A stretch of 59,318 bases of DNA, taken from contig CAMYKI010000037.1 in assembly GCA_947258985.1 (NCBI GenBank), positions 1 to 59,318 of the forward strand. Direction: 5' to 3'. The translations under genes and the position numbers were made by a program. The notes beneath the pieces were generated by a model. The model was not told the origin of the DNA. It searched no databases and saw only the letters and a list, made by a program, of their open reading frames with translations. This document shows, in pieces, positions 33,379-41,231 of this stretch (position 1 is its first letter; every line of letters begins with the position of its first letter). The DNA comes from an uncultured Acidimicrobiaceae bacterium. Lineage in GTDB: Bacteria > Actinomycetota > Acidimicrobiia > Spongiisociales > UBA5794.

Positions 33379-34368
33379 GTGAGGCTCTATCGCTCAGGAG
33401 ATGACGGCGAGGCGGTCCGGGATATCCAGGACCGCCTCGGCGCGCTCGGGTTCGCCGCAGAAGGGGACCCACAGGGAAGTTTCGGCCAAGGCACCTATCT
33501 GGCCGTCTCGGAGTTTCAGGCAAAGCGCGGATTATGGGTCGATGGGATTGTCGGTCCCGATACCTGGCGAGCCTTGGTGAGCGCCGGCTACGAACTCGGG
33601 AGCAGAATCCTCTACCACCGGGTTCCCATGATGCGCGGTGACGATGTCGCCGAACTGCAACGGAACCTCAACTCCCTCGGTTTCGATGCCGGCAACGTAG
33701 ATGGCATATTCGGTCCAGATACGCTCGCCGGTGTTCTGGACTTCCAGTCAAACCGCGGCATTGCCGAAGACGGACTTGCCGGCGCCGAGGTAGTCGACGA
33801 GCTGGCCTTGATGTCGCGTGCCACCAGCAAACAGGGCAGAGAAGTGGTCCGCGATCACCAGTGGCTGCAAAATCTGCCCCCTACCGTCGCCGGCCAGCGT
33901 ATCTACATCGATCCATTCTGCCGTGATGACGAGGAGTCACGCGAAACCTGGGGCCCTGCCGTACTACTTTCCACAATTATCCAGGCGAATGGGGCTGTCG
34001 TCTCCCTCTCCAGAAGCGTCGACGCCGCACCGCCGGAACGGGTCCGGGCCTTACGGGCAAACCGACTCGGTGTCGACATCGTCGTGTCGCTGTGTCTACC
34101 GCGCGACCAGGACAGCGGGGTGTTCTACTTCGCCTCGAACCTGAGCCTGTCGACCGCCGGCAAGGCGCTAGCCGAACGTATCGGTGCGGTCACGGGAATT
34201 CCCTCGAGCGGTCGGGCCATACCGATCCTCAAGAACACCCGATCGACCGCGGTTGTCGTGGCTCTCCCCCGGTTTGACGAGTCGGGGACAGCAGCAATTG
34301 CTCAGGGAATCATGAACTTGTTCGTCGAGGCCAACGCCGCCGAAGAACCCAACGGACCTACCGACTAG
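33379..34368 (+). CDS. cwlM: CwlM-like amidase homologue lacking its zinc ligands
   Basis: A 329-residue protein with two N-terminal peptidoglycan-binding domains (DIQDRLGALGFAAEGDPQGSFG, 12-65; and ELQRNLNSLGFDAGNVDG, 90-145) and a C-terminal amidase_3 fold. The usual zinc and catalytic residues are replaced: IDPGHGG is YIDPFCRDD (near 175), SIHxN is SLCLPRD (near 236), and the late LVExGF Glu region is VVVALPRFD (near 292). It is therefore predicted inactive as a hydrolase. Mycobacterial CwlM is a PknB-phosphorylated regulator of MurA and of the MurJ pathway, so a regulatory role fits. GTG start; the end overlaps the convergent parB stop. Confidence 0.88.
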   Translation: MRLYRSGDDGEAVRDIQDRLGALGFAAEGDPQGSFGQGTYLAVSEFQAKRGLWVDGIVGPDTWRALVSAGYELGSRILYHRVPMMRGDDVAELQRNLNSLGFDAGNVDGIFGPDTLAGVLDFQSNRGIAEDGLAGAEVVDELALMSRATSKQGREVVRDHQWLQNLPPTVAGQRIYIDPFCRDDEESRETWGPAVLLSTIIQANGAVVSLSRSVDAAPPERVRALRANRLGVDIVVSLCLPRDQDSGVFYFASNLSLSTAGKALAERIGAVTGIPSSGRAIPILKNTRSTAVVVALPRFDESGTAAIAQGIMNLFVEANAAEEPNGPTD

Positions 34369-35213
34369 CTCAACAGCTTGTAGATGCGTTCGAGATCATC
34401 CAGAGAGCCGTACCGGATCTGGACCTTGCCCCCTCGCTTACCGTGATCGATCTTCACCGCTGTTCCCAGCTTCTCGCCAAGCCGGTCCTCGAGCTCGATA
34501 ATCGCGGCCGGTCTCGGGAGCTTGGCTCCTCGGGGGGCGATTGCCTCCGGCGCGGATCTCTTTCTCACGGCGTCTTCGACCTGACGGACGGACCAGCCCT
34601 CGGCAACTACACGCTGGGCAATGTGCAAGGCATAGGCCTGATCCTCCAACCCCAGCAGCGCCCTGGCGTGCCCGGCGGCCAATTCTCCTTCCCCCACCAG
34701 GGCCTGGACCGCGGCGGGCAGCTGCAGGAGGCGCAAGGTGTTGCTGATTGCGCTGCGGCTCTTGCCGACACGTTGCGCCACCATCTCGTGAGTCAAGCCA
34801 AAATCTTCCATGAGTTGCCGGTAGCCGGCAGCTTCCTCGAGGGGCGAGAGATCTTCTCGCTGTACGTTCTCGATGAGAGCATCGGTAAGGCTTGTGGTGT
34901 CGTCCGTGTCCTCGGGCTTGATGACGGCCGGGATCTCTTCGAGCCCGGCAAGACGGGCTGCCCGACACCGCCTCTCGCCGGCAATCAGCACATAGGTATC
35001 CCCCGTCGGCCGGACCACCACCGGTTGCAGCACGCCCACCGCCGTGATCGATTCTGCCAGGGATTCGAGCGACTCCTCGTCGAAGCGCTCTCTCGGTTGC
35101 TGGGGGTTTGGTTCAATATGATCCAGCGGTATGTTGCCAAACCCTGCTTGCGGTCTGTCTACCGGAAGAAGAGAGTCCAATCCTCGACCTAGTCCACCCT
35201 TACGTGCGGCCAT
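34365..35213 (-). CDS. parB: Chromosome partitioning protein ParB
   Basis: A 282-residue CTP-switch DNA-binding protein. The CTPase motifs appear as YVLIAGERRCRAARLAG, with NPQQPRERF ahead of it. The helix-turn-helix is QRVGKSRSAISNTLRLLQLP, and a C-terminal dimer domain closes it. It loads at parS and spreads, guiding origin segregation; a parS lies inside rsmG at 36163. ATG 35213 was chosen for AGGAGG about 5 bases upstream over a longer frame from 35276. It overlaps parA by 14 bases. Confidence 0.97.
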   Translation of the reverse strand: MAARKGGLGRGLDSLLPVDRPQAGFGNIPLDHIEPNPQQPRERFDEESLESLAESITAVGVLQPVVVRPTGDTYVLIAGERRCRAARLAGLEEIPAVIKPEDTDDTTSLTDALIENVQREDLSPLEEAAGYRQLMEDFGLTHEMVAQRVGKSRSAISNTLRLLQLPAAVQALVGEGELAAGHARALLGLEDQAYALHIAQRVVAEGWSVRQVEDAVRKRSAPEAIAPRGAKLPRPAAIIELEDRLGEKLGTAVKIDHGKRGGKVQIRYGSLDDLERIYKLLS

Positions 35214-35985
35214 GGCGCCTCCTAAACTCCCGGGCCAGCTCTCTATAAGCGATGGCGCCTCTCGACATTGGATCAAACGCTTCTATTGGTTCGCCGTACG
35301 ACGGCGCCTCCGACAGCCTCACCGTTCGGGGGATAACCGTCTTGTACGTAGTCTCCCCAAAGTGCTCCCTCACCTGTCCTACAACGTCTGCCGATAGCGT
35401 CGTACGGCCGTCGTACATGGTCAGGATGATTCCTTCAACCTCTAGTTGAGGGTTGAGGCCCTGTTGAACGAGGTGGATGTTTCTCATCAACTGGCTGACT
35501 CCTTCTAATGCGTAGTATTCACATTGGATGGGAATCGTCACTTCGTCGGCGGCAGCCAGGCCATTGATGGTCAGTAGACCGAGCGACGGTGGGCAGTCTA
35601 CAAGGACGAAGTCGTACACGTCGAGTACCGGTTGCAGCGCACCGGCAAGACGCTTCTCTCTCGAGAACACCGAGACAAGCTCGATTTCTGCCCCTGCCAG
35701 CTCGATCGTGGCGGGCACAACATACAGATCCCGGACGGAGGTAGCTTCGATTGCATCGTCTATGGGGACCTCGTTGATGAGAACCTCATAGGTAGACACT
35801 TCAATGCGGGACCGGTCGACGCCCAGCCCCGAGGATGTATTCCCCTGAGGGTCGAGGTCTACAATGAGGACCTTCTCCCCCTGAAGCGAGAGCCCGGCGC
35901 CCAGGTTTATTGCGGTTGTCGACTTCCCGACGCCGCCCTTCTGGTTGGCAATCGCAACAATGGTCGCCCTTGATTCGCTCGCCAT
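35200..35985 (-). CDS. parA: Chromosome partitioning ATPase ParA/Soj
   Basis: A 261-residue Walker-type ATPase. Deviant Walker A is ANQKGGVGKSTTAINLG (13-29), followed by VDLDPQGNTSSGLG, VLVDCPPSLG and a C-terminal helix region. ATP-bound dimers bind DNA and ParB stimulates hydrolysis, which moves origins apart. It shares an operon with parB, and parB starts before its stop. rsmG lies 14 bases upstream on the same strand. Confidence 0.97.
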   Translation of the reverse strand: MASESRATIVAIANQKGGVGKSTTAINLGAGLSLQGEKVLIVDLDPQGNTSSGLGVDRSRIEVSTYEVLINEVPIDDAIEATSVRDLYVVPATIELAGAEIELVSVFSREKRLAGALQPVLDVYDFVLVDCPPSLGLLTINGLAAADEVTIPIQCEYYALEGVSQLMRNIHLVQQGLNPQLEVEGIILTMYDGRTTLSADVVGQVREHFGETTYKTVIPRTVRLSEAPSYGEPIEAFDPMSRGAIAYRELAREFRRRHGRT

Positions 35986-35999
35986 CGACTCTCCTGGTT

Positions 36000-36656
36000 T
36001 CAGATTGCCACAATCCTAAGAATCTGAATGGAAGTGTCAAGGACATCGGCGGGTATCTCTATTACGCTTGCGGTGAGTCCTGGTGGAATCTTGCTTGGCT
36101 GTGACACGTTCCTGGACGATCGCGTGAGCCCCACAGCCCCTGTTCCCCCGGGAACAAGAAGACGTTTCACGTGAAACAAAAGCTTGTCGGGTGGGATTGC
36201 CGCCCTCGAGACAAGCGAGCCCCATGTCTTGTCCACAGCTTCCACGTTGCTGTGGACAACGCTGCAGTTCTCCAGCCTCAGTACCGAAATTGCTCGGGCT
36301 ATGAGGTCACACCGCCTCTCCGACTTATCCACAAGCGTGAATTCCGTCCCGTCGTTCATTATTGCCAGGGGAATTCCCGGAAGACCCGCTCCGCTGCCAA
36401 CATCGACACAGTCAGCGGCGCCGTTCAGGCCAACACCAAACAAGATTGCGTCGGCGATGTGTCGACACCAGAGACGGTGCGCCTCGTTGGGACCAACACC
36501 ACCACCGGGAATCGCCTCCGCCTCGAGCCAATCGCGGAAACGTGTGAGCAGCTGTTTCTGTCGCCCGTCCAGCGTCACCCCCAGCCATTCGGATGCCCTG
36601 GTAGCGCACAACATAGAATCGGGCCCCATGTCCATAACATGGGGCCCGATTTCCAC
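36000..36656 (-). CDS. rsmG: 16S rRNA (guanine527-N7)-methyltransferase RsmG
   Basis: A 218-residue SAM methyltransferase that modifies G527 of 16S rRNA. Motif I is CVDVGSGAGLPGIPLA, followed by LVDKSERRCDLI. The family N-terminus has WCRHIADAILF. GTG 36656 has GGAG 7 bases upstream. However, its first 15 codons pass through a 14-bp-stem hairpin (36617-36651), and ATG 36614 just after the hairpin is an alternative. The coding sequence also contains a parS site and three perfect DnaA boxes, so it serves cis-acting functions too. Confidence 0.93.
   Translation of the reverse strand: MEIGPHVMDMGPDSMLCATRASEWLGVTLDGRQKQLLTRFRDWLEAEAIPGGGVGPNEAHRLWCRHIADAILFGVGLNGAADCVDVGSGAGLPGIPLAIMNDGTEFTLVDKSERRCDLIARAISVLRLENCSVVHSNVEAVDKTWGSLVSRAAIPPDKLLFHVKRLLVPGGTGAVGLTRSSRNVSQPSKIPPGLTASVIEIPADVLDTSIQILRIVAI
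36163..36178. other. parS centromere site inside rsmG
   Basis: CGTTTCACGTGAAACA matches the conserved bacterial parS TGTTTCACGTGAAACA at 15 of 16 positions and is palindromic over 14 bases. It lies about 1 kb upstream of parB and about 5 kb from oriC, as expected for a ParB loading site. Confidence 0.93.
36229..36333. other. Cluster of three perfect DnaA boxes in rsmG
   Basis: TTGTCCACA (36229-36237) and its inverse TGTGGACAA (36251-36259) form an 11-bp-arm inverted pair separated by 9 bases. TTATCCACA is at 36325-36333. All match DnaA consensus boxes exactly, more perfectly than most boxes between dnaA and dnaN. They lie within 160 bases of parS. They may titrate DnaA or form a distal part of the origin. 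Confidence 0.72.
36617..36651 (-). terminator. Strong hairpin between jag and rsmG
   Basis: The arms AATCGGGCCCCATG (36617-36630) and CATGGGGCCCGATT (36638-36651) pair perfectly over 14 bp with a 7-base loop. On the minus strand it follows the jag stop (36674) by 22 bases. It lacks a T-tract, so it may attenuate rather than fully terminate, or it may control rsmG initiation, because the GTG start lies at its edge. Confidence 0.55.
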
Positions 36657-36673
36657 TCCAATGCTCCGCTCGG

Positions 36674-37567
36674 TCAGTCGGCCGGGGCCACAACTACCGA
36701 CCTATTTGGGTCCTCGCCCTCGGAATAGGACCGAACACCATCGATTTCGGCGATTGCATCGTGAACGACCTTACGGTCTCCCGCATTCATGGGCTCTAGC
36801 ATCGCTTCGCGCCCTTCTTCCTTGACCGTCTCGGCGAGTCTTGTTGCATAGATCTTGAGCGCTTCGCGCCTGCGAGCAGAATAGCCGGCGATATCGAGTC
36901 TCATCCTCGGAGCGCCAAAGGTCTTCCTTTGGATCACCGTGCGTGTCAGTTCGTGCACCGCCTGCACGACCGCACCTTTGCGTCCGACCAACGCTTCGGT
37001 CTGCTCTCCGTCGATGTCAATGAAGAGGATGTCGTCTTCGACGCGCGTGACCACCTCTCCGTCAAGGCCAAAGGCTCCCAGCAGTCCCTGAGCAAACTCC
37101 CTTGCGACCTCAGCTTGCTCTTCTATGTCCGCCTTCTCGTCGGGTTTTGTGTCCACGGCAACCTTCTTCGCTTCCGTTCCGCCGGACTTGGGCGGTCCTT
37201 GTTTGTTTCGCTGGTTCCTGTTGTCGCCCTTGCCACCTCGCTGCTGCGGCTTGGCCTGCTTGTTGGATTTCCCATTGTTGGGTTTCTGGCCTTTGGCCCG
37301 GCTGCTCTTGGCTTTGGAGCCACCAGCCTGCTGGCGGTCCTGCTTCTCACCACGAGCGGAACGTCCGCCCCGGCCGCGACGTCTCTTCTTCTTTGGCTTC
37401 ATGGTTACCCGGACCTTGGCGTCCAGACCACCCATGCCAAGAAAACCCTTCTTGGGTTCTTCAACAACCTCAATGTTTACGGCATCTCGAGACGTTTCTT
37501 CGAGAGCCTTCATCGCTTCTTCGACAGCCTCATCGACCGTCTTCCCGACGGCTTCAACCCACTCCAT
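36674..37567 (-). CDS. jag: KhpB/Jag RNA-binding protein
   Basis: A 297-residue protein with an N-terminal Jag domain (VEAVGKTVDEAVEEAMKALE, then EEPKKGFLGMGG), a long basic Lys/Arg/Gln-rich linker (about 58-125), a KH domain (GQLL-like, GRKGAVVQAVHELTR) and a C-terminal R3H domain (AGDRKVVHDAIAEI). It binds RNA with KhpA and affects cell-wall synthesis and division in Gram-positive bacteria. The linker is longer and more basic than in Firmicutes Jag. It follows yidC by 2 bases, so the two are coupled. Confidence 0.95.
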   Translation of the reverse strand: MEWVEAVGKTVDEAVEEAMKALEETSRDAVNIEVVEEPKKGFLGMGGLDAKVRVTMKPKKKRRRGRGGRSARGEKQDRQQAGGSKAKSSRAKGQKPNNGKSNKQAKPQQRGGKGDNRNQRNKQGPPKSGGTEAKKVAVDTKPDEKADIEEQAEVAREFAQGLLGAFGLDGEVVTRVEDDILFIDIDGEQTEALVGRKGAVVQAVHELTRTVIQRKTFGAPRMRLDIAGYSARRREALKIYATRLAETVKEEGREAMLEPMNAGDRKVVHDAIAEIDGVRSYSEGEDPNRSVVVAPAD

Positions 37568-37569
37568 AC

Positions 37570-38442
37570 CTACTTCCTCCTGCGCCGATTGCGCTTCTTG
37601 CTGGCGTTGGGTGAGGGACCGGCTGACGTTGGTTGATCCGGGGGAGCTTCGCTTGCTTTCGCCTGCGTCCCCGAATCGTCTCCGCCCTCATCCAGACGAA
37701 ATATGACTGCCTGCTGGCCGATCCTGAACAGATTGGATACGGCAAAATAGAGAACAAGCCCGGTGGGGAAACCCCACGAGATGAAGCCCAGGAACAGCGG
37801 CATCACCTTGGCGACCGTCTGCATCTGTTGCGCTTGCTTGCTCTCTTGCTGATTGCTGTCGTTCTTGCGGCGTCTGGTCATCTGCACCGACTGGTAAAAT
37901 CCGGTAGCTACCACGAGCAGCACGAGCGTGATCTCCGGGATAGCGCCGACGAGCCCCTCTGATGCAGCCGAGGACGGCGACTGCAGCATGTCCATTCCCA
38001 AAAACTGGGTCTTGCCTTCGAGAAGTGCCTCCGCAAGTTTGGAATCCGCGGGAATGATGTCCGACGGGTCGAGCACCGTTGGATCCTCGGCGCTTGGGCC
38101 GACCCTGAGAACTCGGAACAACGCAAACCAAATCGGCATTTGCACGACAAGCGGCAAACAACCCGCCGCCGGGTTCACCCCGCGCTCCGAATAGAGCGCC
38201 ATCATCTGCTTGTTCATCTCTTCGCGGTCGTCTTTGTGTTCCTTCTGCAGCTTCTTGATCTCGGGCTGGATGTCCTGCATGGCCTTCATCGACCGCGTCT
38301 GCTTCAAGGTCAGGGGGAACAGCAGAATCATCACGATCAACGTCAAGAAAATGATGGCAACGCCGTAGTTGCTGGGCCACACGTTGTACAGCAGGGCCAG
38401 CAACTGACCAAGTGGGGGAGCGAGGATGGTGAAGGGATTCAC
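37570..38442 (-). CDS. yidC: Membrane protein insertase YidC
   Basis: A 290-residue Oxa1-type insertase with five predicted helices, including [39 protein letters not shown] and [22 protein letters not shown] basic cytoplasmic tail ([12 protein letters not shown]) can contact ribosomes. The conserved Arg in the hydrophilic groove is likely within [13 protein letters not shown] 38442 overlaps the yidD stop (GTGA) and was chosen over the longer frame. It inserts membrane proteins with or without SecYEG. Confidence 0.94.
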   Translation of the reverse strand: MNPFTILAPPLGQLLALLYNVWPSNYGVAIIFLTLIVMILLFPLTLKQTRSMKAMQDIQPEIKKLQKEHKDDREEMNKQMMALYSERGVNPAAGCLPLVVQMPIWFALFRVLRVGPSAEDPTVLDPSDIIPADSKLAEALLEGKTQFLGMDMLQSPSSAASEGLVGAIPEITLVLLVVATGFYQSVQMTRRRKNDSNQQESKQAQQMQTVAKVMPLFLGFISWGFPTGLVLYFAVSNLFRIGQQAVIFRLDEGGDDSGTQAKASEAPPDQPTSAGPSPNASKKRNRRRRK

Positions 38443-38714
38443 GAGGTGCCTTGTGATGATGAGGTTGTTTCCGGAGTCCGGCCCGGAGGTACCGGATCGT
38501 AGCCGCCCTCGTGCCAAGGGTGACATCGACCAAGCCGACGAATGGCCAGCCAGAGTCCTCTGAACAAGCCGTGAGCCTGCAGCGCATCCTGGGCATACTC
38601 TGAACAGGTCGGGCGATATCGACAGTTGTCACCAAGCAGCGGGGAGATGAACCGTCGATAGACGCCAACCAGCTTCACTACCCAAAAGGCAGGCTGATAC
38701 GGCCTCAAACTCAT
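38439..38714 (-). CDS. yidD: Membrane protein insertion efficiency factor YidD
   Basis: A 91-residue DUF37 protein with the Cys-containing signature [19 protein letters not shown] and [15 protein letters not shown]. It assists YidC-dependent insertion at the inner face of the membrane. Its ATG overlaps the rnpA stop (ATGA) and its stop overlaps the yidC start, the usual actinobacterial arrangement. Confidence 0.95.
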   Translation of the reverse strand: MSLRPYQPAFWVVKLVGVYRRFISPLLGDNCRYRPTCSEYAQDALQAHGLFRGLWLAIRRLGRCHPWHEGGYDPVPPGRTPETTSSSQGTS

Positions 38715-38965
38715 CTCTTCTCCTTGACAACAGCCTCTTCACCAGAGCAATTGCTGATCCAACTAACGAGGGTGTCGAAATCGGCAGTCAGCACGCCCCT
38801 ATCGGCTACGAGAACATACACGGTATCGGGTCTCAAAGTGCAACGTGACATTGCCTCGCGCATCCGGCGTTTCGCCCGGTTGCGTGATACCGCCGACCCA
38901 ACACGTCGCCCGGCGACAAAGCCGACTCGCGGGGTTCTGGCGTCGGATCCTGCCGTGATGACCAC
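38711..38965 (-). CDS. rnpA: Ribonuclease P protein component; N-terminus lacks a normal start codon
   Basis: The protein subunit of RNase P, which matures tRNA 5' ends. The RNR motif [13 protein letters not shown] and [12 protein letters not shown] are clear. The first standard start is GTG 38965, giving only 84 residues and omitting the conserved N-terminal helix. Upstream in the same frame the sequence continues as SLRGRDEFSWVYRTGSRRR, a typical RnpA N-terminus, open to a TAG at 39113-39115. No ATG, GTG, TTG or CTG occurs in those 49 codons. ATC at 39085, 5 bases after AAGGG and inside rpmH, would give 124 residues. The true start is therefore uncertain. Confidence 0.88.
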   Translation of the reverse strand: MVITAGSDARTPRVGFVAGRRVGSAVSRNRAKRRMREAMSRCTLRPDTVYVLVADRGVLTADFDTLVSWISNCSGEEAVVKEKR

Positions 38966-39068
38966 GACAGCTCCGCAGCGCCGCCGAGAACCCGTCCGAT
39001 AGACCCACGAGAACTCGTCGCGCCCCCGAAGCGATCGATAAGGACGGCCCTTTCGATTCGGCCCGGTA

Positions 39069-39203
39069 CTAGGCCGAGACTCGATGACGACCCTTGAGTC
39101 GACGACGCTTGACTACGGCTCTGCCGGCGCGGGTTCTCATCCTGGAGCGGAAACCGTGCTTGCGCTTGCGGCGGCGAACGTTTGGTTGATAAGTGCGTTT
39201 CAT
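39069..39203 (-). CDS. rpmH: Ribosomal protein bL34
   Basis: A 44-residue basic ribosomal protein, [18 protein letters not shown] at the start and [14 protein letters not shown] at the end, the standard bL34 sequence. It starts at ATG 39203 with AGAAGAGG nearby. It is first in the rpmH-rnpA-yidD-yidC-jag operon. The rnpA reading frame is open across its 3' end, which may mean overlapping genes. Confidence 0.97.
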   Translation of the reverse strand: MKRTYQPNVRRRKRKHGFRSRMRTRAGRAVVKRRRLKGRHRVSA

Positions 39204-39669
39204 AAGAAGAGGTCCAGATCGGGGATGTGCGGAGGCGCTAGGTTACGAACCCAGGCGAGACTATGTCAAAGAGGCGAGAGTTCTTTCATCCCCCTCCAAT
39301 GGCTTCCCCGGCCACGGGCAACACCCCTCAACCGCGAAAAGTTCGCCTTCCCCGCGAAACAAAGGGTAACGGCAAACGTGGTGCTACTTCCCAGAATGAG
39401 CTCGATTTCGGGCAAGGGTAACGGATGATATCTGTTGTCCCGCAATACATTTGAACTAGGTCCCCACGATGCCCCGTTTGCCAATAGTGTCAGATTTGGC
39501 TGTCTTGTATCCTTCCGCGCAAGGTCCATATACTCGCTCGGCAGGCTGGATCGCGGTCGGCAACTTCCCAGAGATTTAGGAACAACTCGCGCCCTACATA
39601 TTTCTCCACAGAATGTGGATAGGTGTGTGGATGGCGGGAGCGGGCTTTATAGGACGGCATCGCCGACAC
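39204..39669. other. rpmH-dnaA intergenic region
   Basis: These 466 bases separate divergent rpmH and dnaA. They contain the rpmH promoter (39240-39269) and, just before dnaA, three DnaA-box-like sites: TTCTCCACA 39602-39610, TGTGGATAG 39614-39622 (both 8/9) and TGTGGATGG 39626-39634 (7/9). These sites suggest DnaA autoregulation. The middle (39280-39590) shows no repeat, gene or clear dnaA promoter. Confidence 0.65.
39240..39269 (-). promoter_or_regulatory. rpmH promoter
   Basis: On the minus strand TTGACA (39264-39269) and TAACCT (39240-39245) are separated by 18 bases, a good sigma70-type arrangement. Transcription would start about 30 bases before the rpmH ATG at 39203. Confidence 0.65.
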
Positions 39670-41046
39670 ATGACATACGGACAACCTCAACCGCTGCCCT
39701 CTCAGTGGGACAGCTTCAAACAAGTCGTGCAAGACGAGCTGTCGGTGGGCGCTTGGCAGACCTGGATCGCCCCCCTCCAAGCCCATCAGACCGACTCGGC
39801 CCTCACTTTGGTGGCGCCAAGCGAATTCCACCGCTCATGGGTACGCGATCGATATCTGACTGCTTTACACAATGCCACCGAAGCGACCTACGGCCCGGGA
39901 GTTGAGATCCGGCTAGACGTGCTCGAGGGCACCGCAGCCGTAGAAACGGCGTCGACTATCCCCGTTGCAGAGACGGCTGTGCCGGAACCCCCACAGCAGC
40001 AGTCCCTTCCTCTGAACGGCGAAAGCCGCCTGATTTCCAAATACACGTTCGACAACTTCGTGGTCGGCTCCTCAAACCGCTTTGCCAACGCCGCCGCAAT
40101 GGCCGTTGCCGAGCAACCCGGAAGCCAGTACAACCCGCTATTCATATATGCCGATGCCGGCCTTGGGAAGACCCACCTCTTGCATGCGGTGGGTCACCAC
40201 CGGAAGGAGCTGGCACCAGACGCTGTCATCCGTTACGTCACATCTGAGCAGTTTTTCAATGAGTTCATCAACGGAATCCGTCGGAAACGGATGGATGAGT
40301 TCAAGGCGCGGTACAGAACGATCGATCTGTTGCTTCTCGATGACGTTCAATTCTTCGATGGCAAGGAGCAGATCCTCGAGGAGTTCTTTCACACCTTCAA
40401 CTCGTTGTACGAAGCGGACAAGCAACTCGTCATCACATCAGACCGTCACCCCCGTCATCTCACGACACTCGAGGATCGACTTCGCAGCCGCTTCGAGTGG
40501 GGATTGCTGACCGACATACAGACTCCGGATGTGGAGACCCGGCTGGCAATCCTTCGCAGCAACGCCGAGTTTGCTCCGGCTCCGGTTCCGCAGGATGTGC
40601 TCGAATTCATCGCCGAGAGCGTTCTCAACAACATCCGCGAGTTGGAGGGGGCGCTCACCCGGGTGACTGCCTATGCGGCGCTCACTCACGAGACAATCAC
40701 TCTTGAAACCGCCCGCGAAGTTCTACGTGATCTCGTGCCGGCCTTGGACGCAACACCGCTGACATCCGACGACATCATCAACCGGGTTGCCTCCTTTGCG
40801 GGGCACACCCGCGAAGAATTGGTCGGCCCAAGCCGCAGGCAACCCCTGGCCCGATACCGACAGATCGCCATGTACCTGTGCAGGGAACACACCGACCTTT
40901 CCCTACCGAAGATCGGCAAGGCCTTCGGCGGCAGGGACCACACCACAGTTCTTCACGCCGTAGAGAAGATTCGCAGCCTCATGCAGTCCGACGCCAATGT
41001 GTACAAAGATGTGACTTCCCTATCCCAGGACCTGAGGACAACCTGA
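39670..41046 (+). CDS. dnaA: Chromosomal replication initiator DnaA
   Basis: A 458-residue AAA+ initiator. Domain I is [22 protein letters not shown] short Pro/Gln linker is followed by the AAA+ core with [19 protein letters not shown] (Walker A; the usual GGxGLGKT reads ADAGLGKT), LLLDDVQFF (Walker B), and the arginine-finger region. Domain IV has the DNA-binding signature [17 protein letters not shown] 39670 (MTYGQPQ) gives a normal N-terminus; ATG 39613 is an upstream in-frame alternative lying among DnaA boxes. It opens double-stranded DNA at the adjoining oriC. Confidence 0.96.
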   Translation: MTYGQPQPLPSQWDSFKQVVQDELSVGAWQTWIAPLQAHQTDSALTLVAPSEFHRSWVRDRYLTALHNATEATYGPGVEIRLDVLEGTAAVETASTIPVAETAVPEPPQQQSLPLNGESRLISKYTFDNFVVGSSNRFANAAAMAVAEQPGSQYNPLFIYADAGLGKTHLLHAVGHHRKELAPDAVIRYVTSEQFFNEFINGIRRKRMDEFKARYRTIDLLLLDDVQFFDGKEQILEEFFHTFNSLYEADKQLVITSDRHPRHLTTLEDRLRSRFEWGLLTDIQTPDVETRLAILRSNAEFAPAPVPQDVLEFIAESVLNNIRELEGALTRVTAYAALTHETITLETAREVLRDLVPALDATPLTSDDIINRVASFAGHTREELVGPSRRQPLARYRQIAMYLCREHTDLSLPKIGKAFGGRDHTTVLHAVEKIRSLMQSDANVYKDVTSLSQDLRTT

Positions 41047-41231
41047 TGTTCTCCACATCAATCGCACCTTCAGGGTCGCCCGCTGTGGATAGCCGGGTTT
41101 GTATCCACATTCGCTGTGGAGGATATTCTTCAATGAATCCGGGACTCTGTGGTACCTATCCACAATCCACAGGACCTACTACTACGACTACTGTTTTGTA
41201 TTCATAAAGAACCGAAGAAGAAGGAAGAACT
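41047..41231 (+). other. Putative chromosomal origin oriC
   Basis: In the dnaA-dnaN gap, where actinobacterial origins lie. DnaA-box-like sites, all at least 7/9: TTCTCCACA 41049, TGTGGATAG 41084, GTATCCACA 41101, TGTGGAGGA 41115, CTATCCACA 41156 and CAATCCACA 41163. After the last two boxes comes GGACC and then TACTACTACGACTACTG (41177-41193), a DnaA-trio-like tract, followed by AT-rich TTTTGTATTCATAAAGAA, the likely unwinding site. At 185 bases it is short compared with streptomycete origins. Confidence 0.82.

Noticed and set aside
39084-39428. 114-codon plus-strand frame antisense to rpmH and its promoter
   Set aside because: It runs opposite rpmH and has no recognisable protein features.
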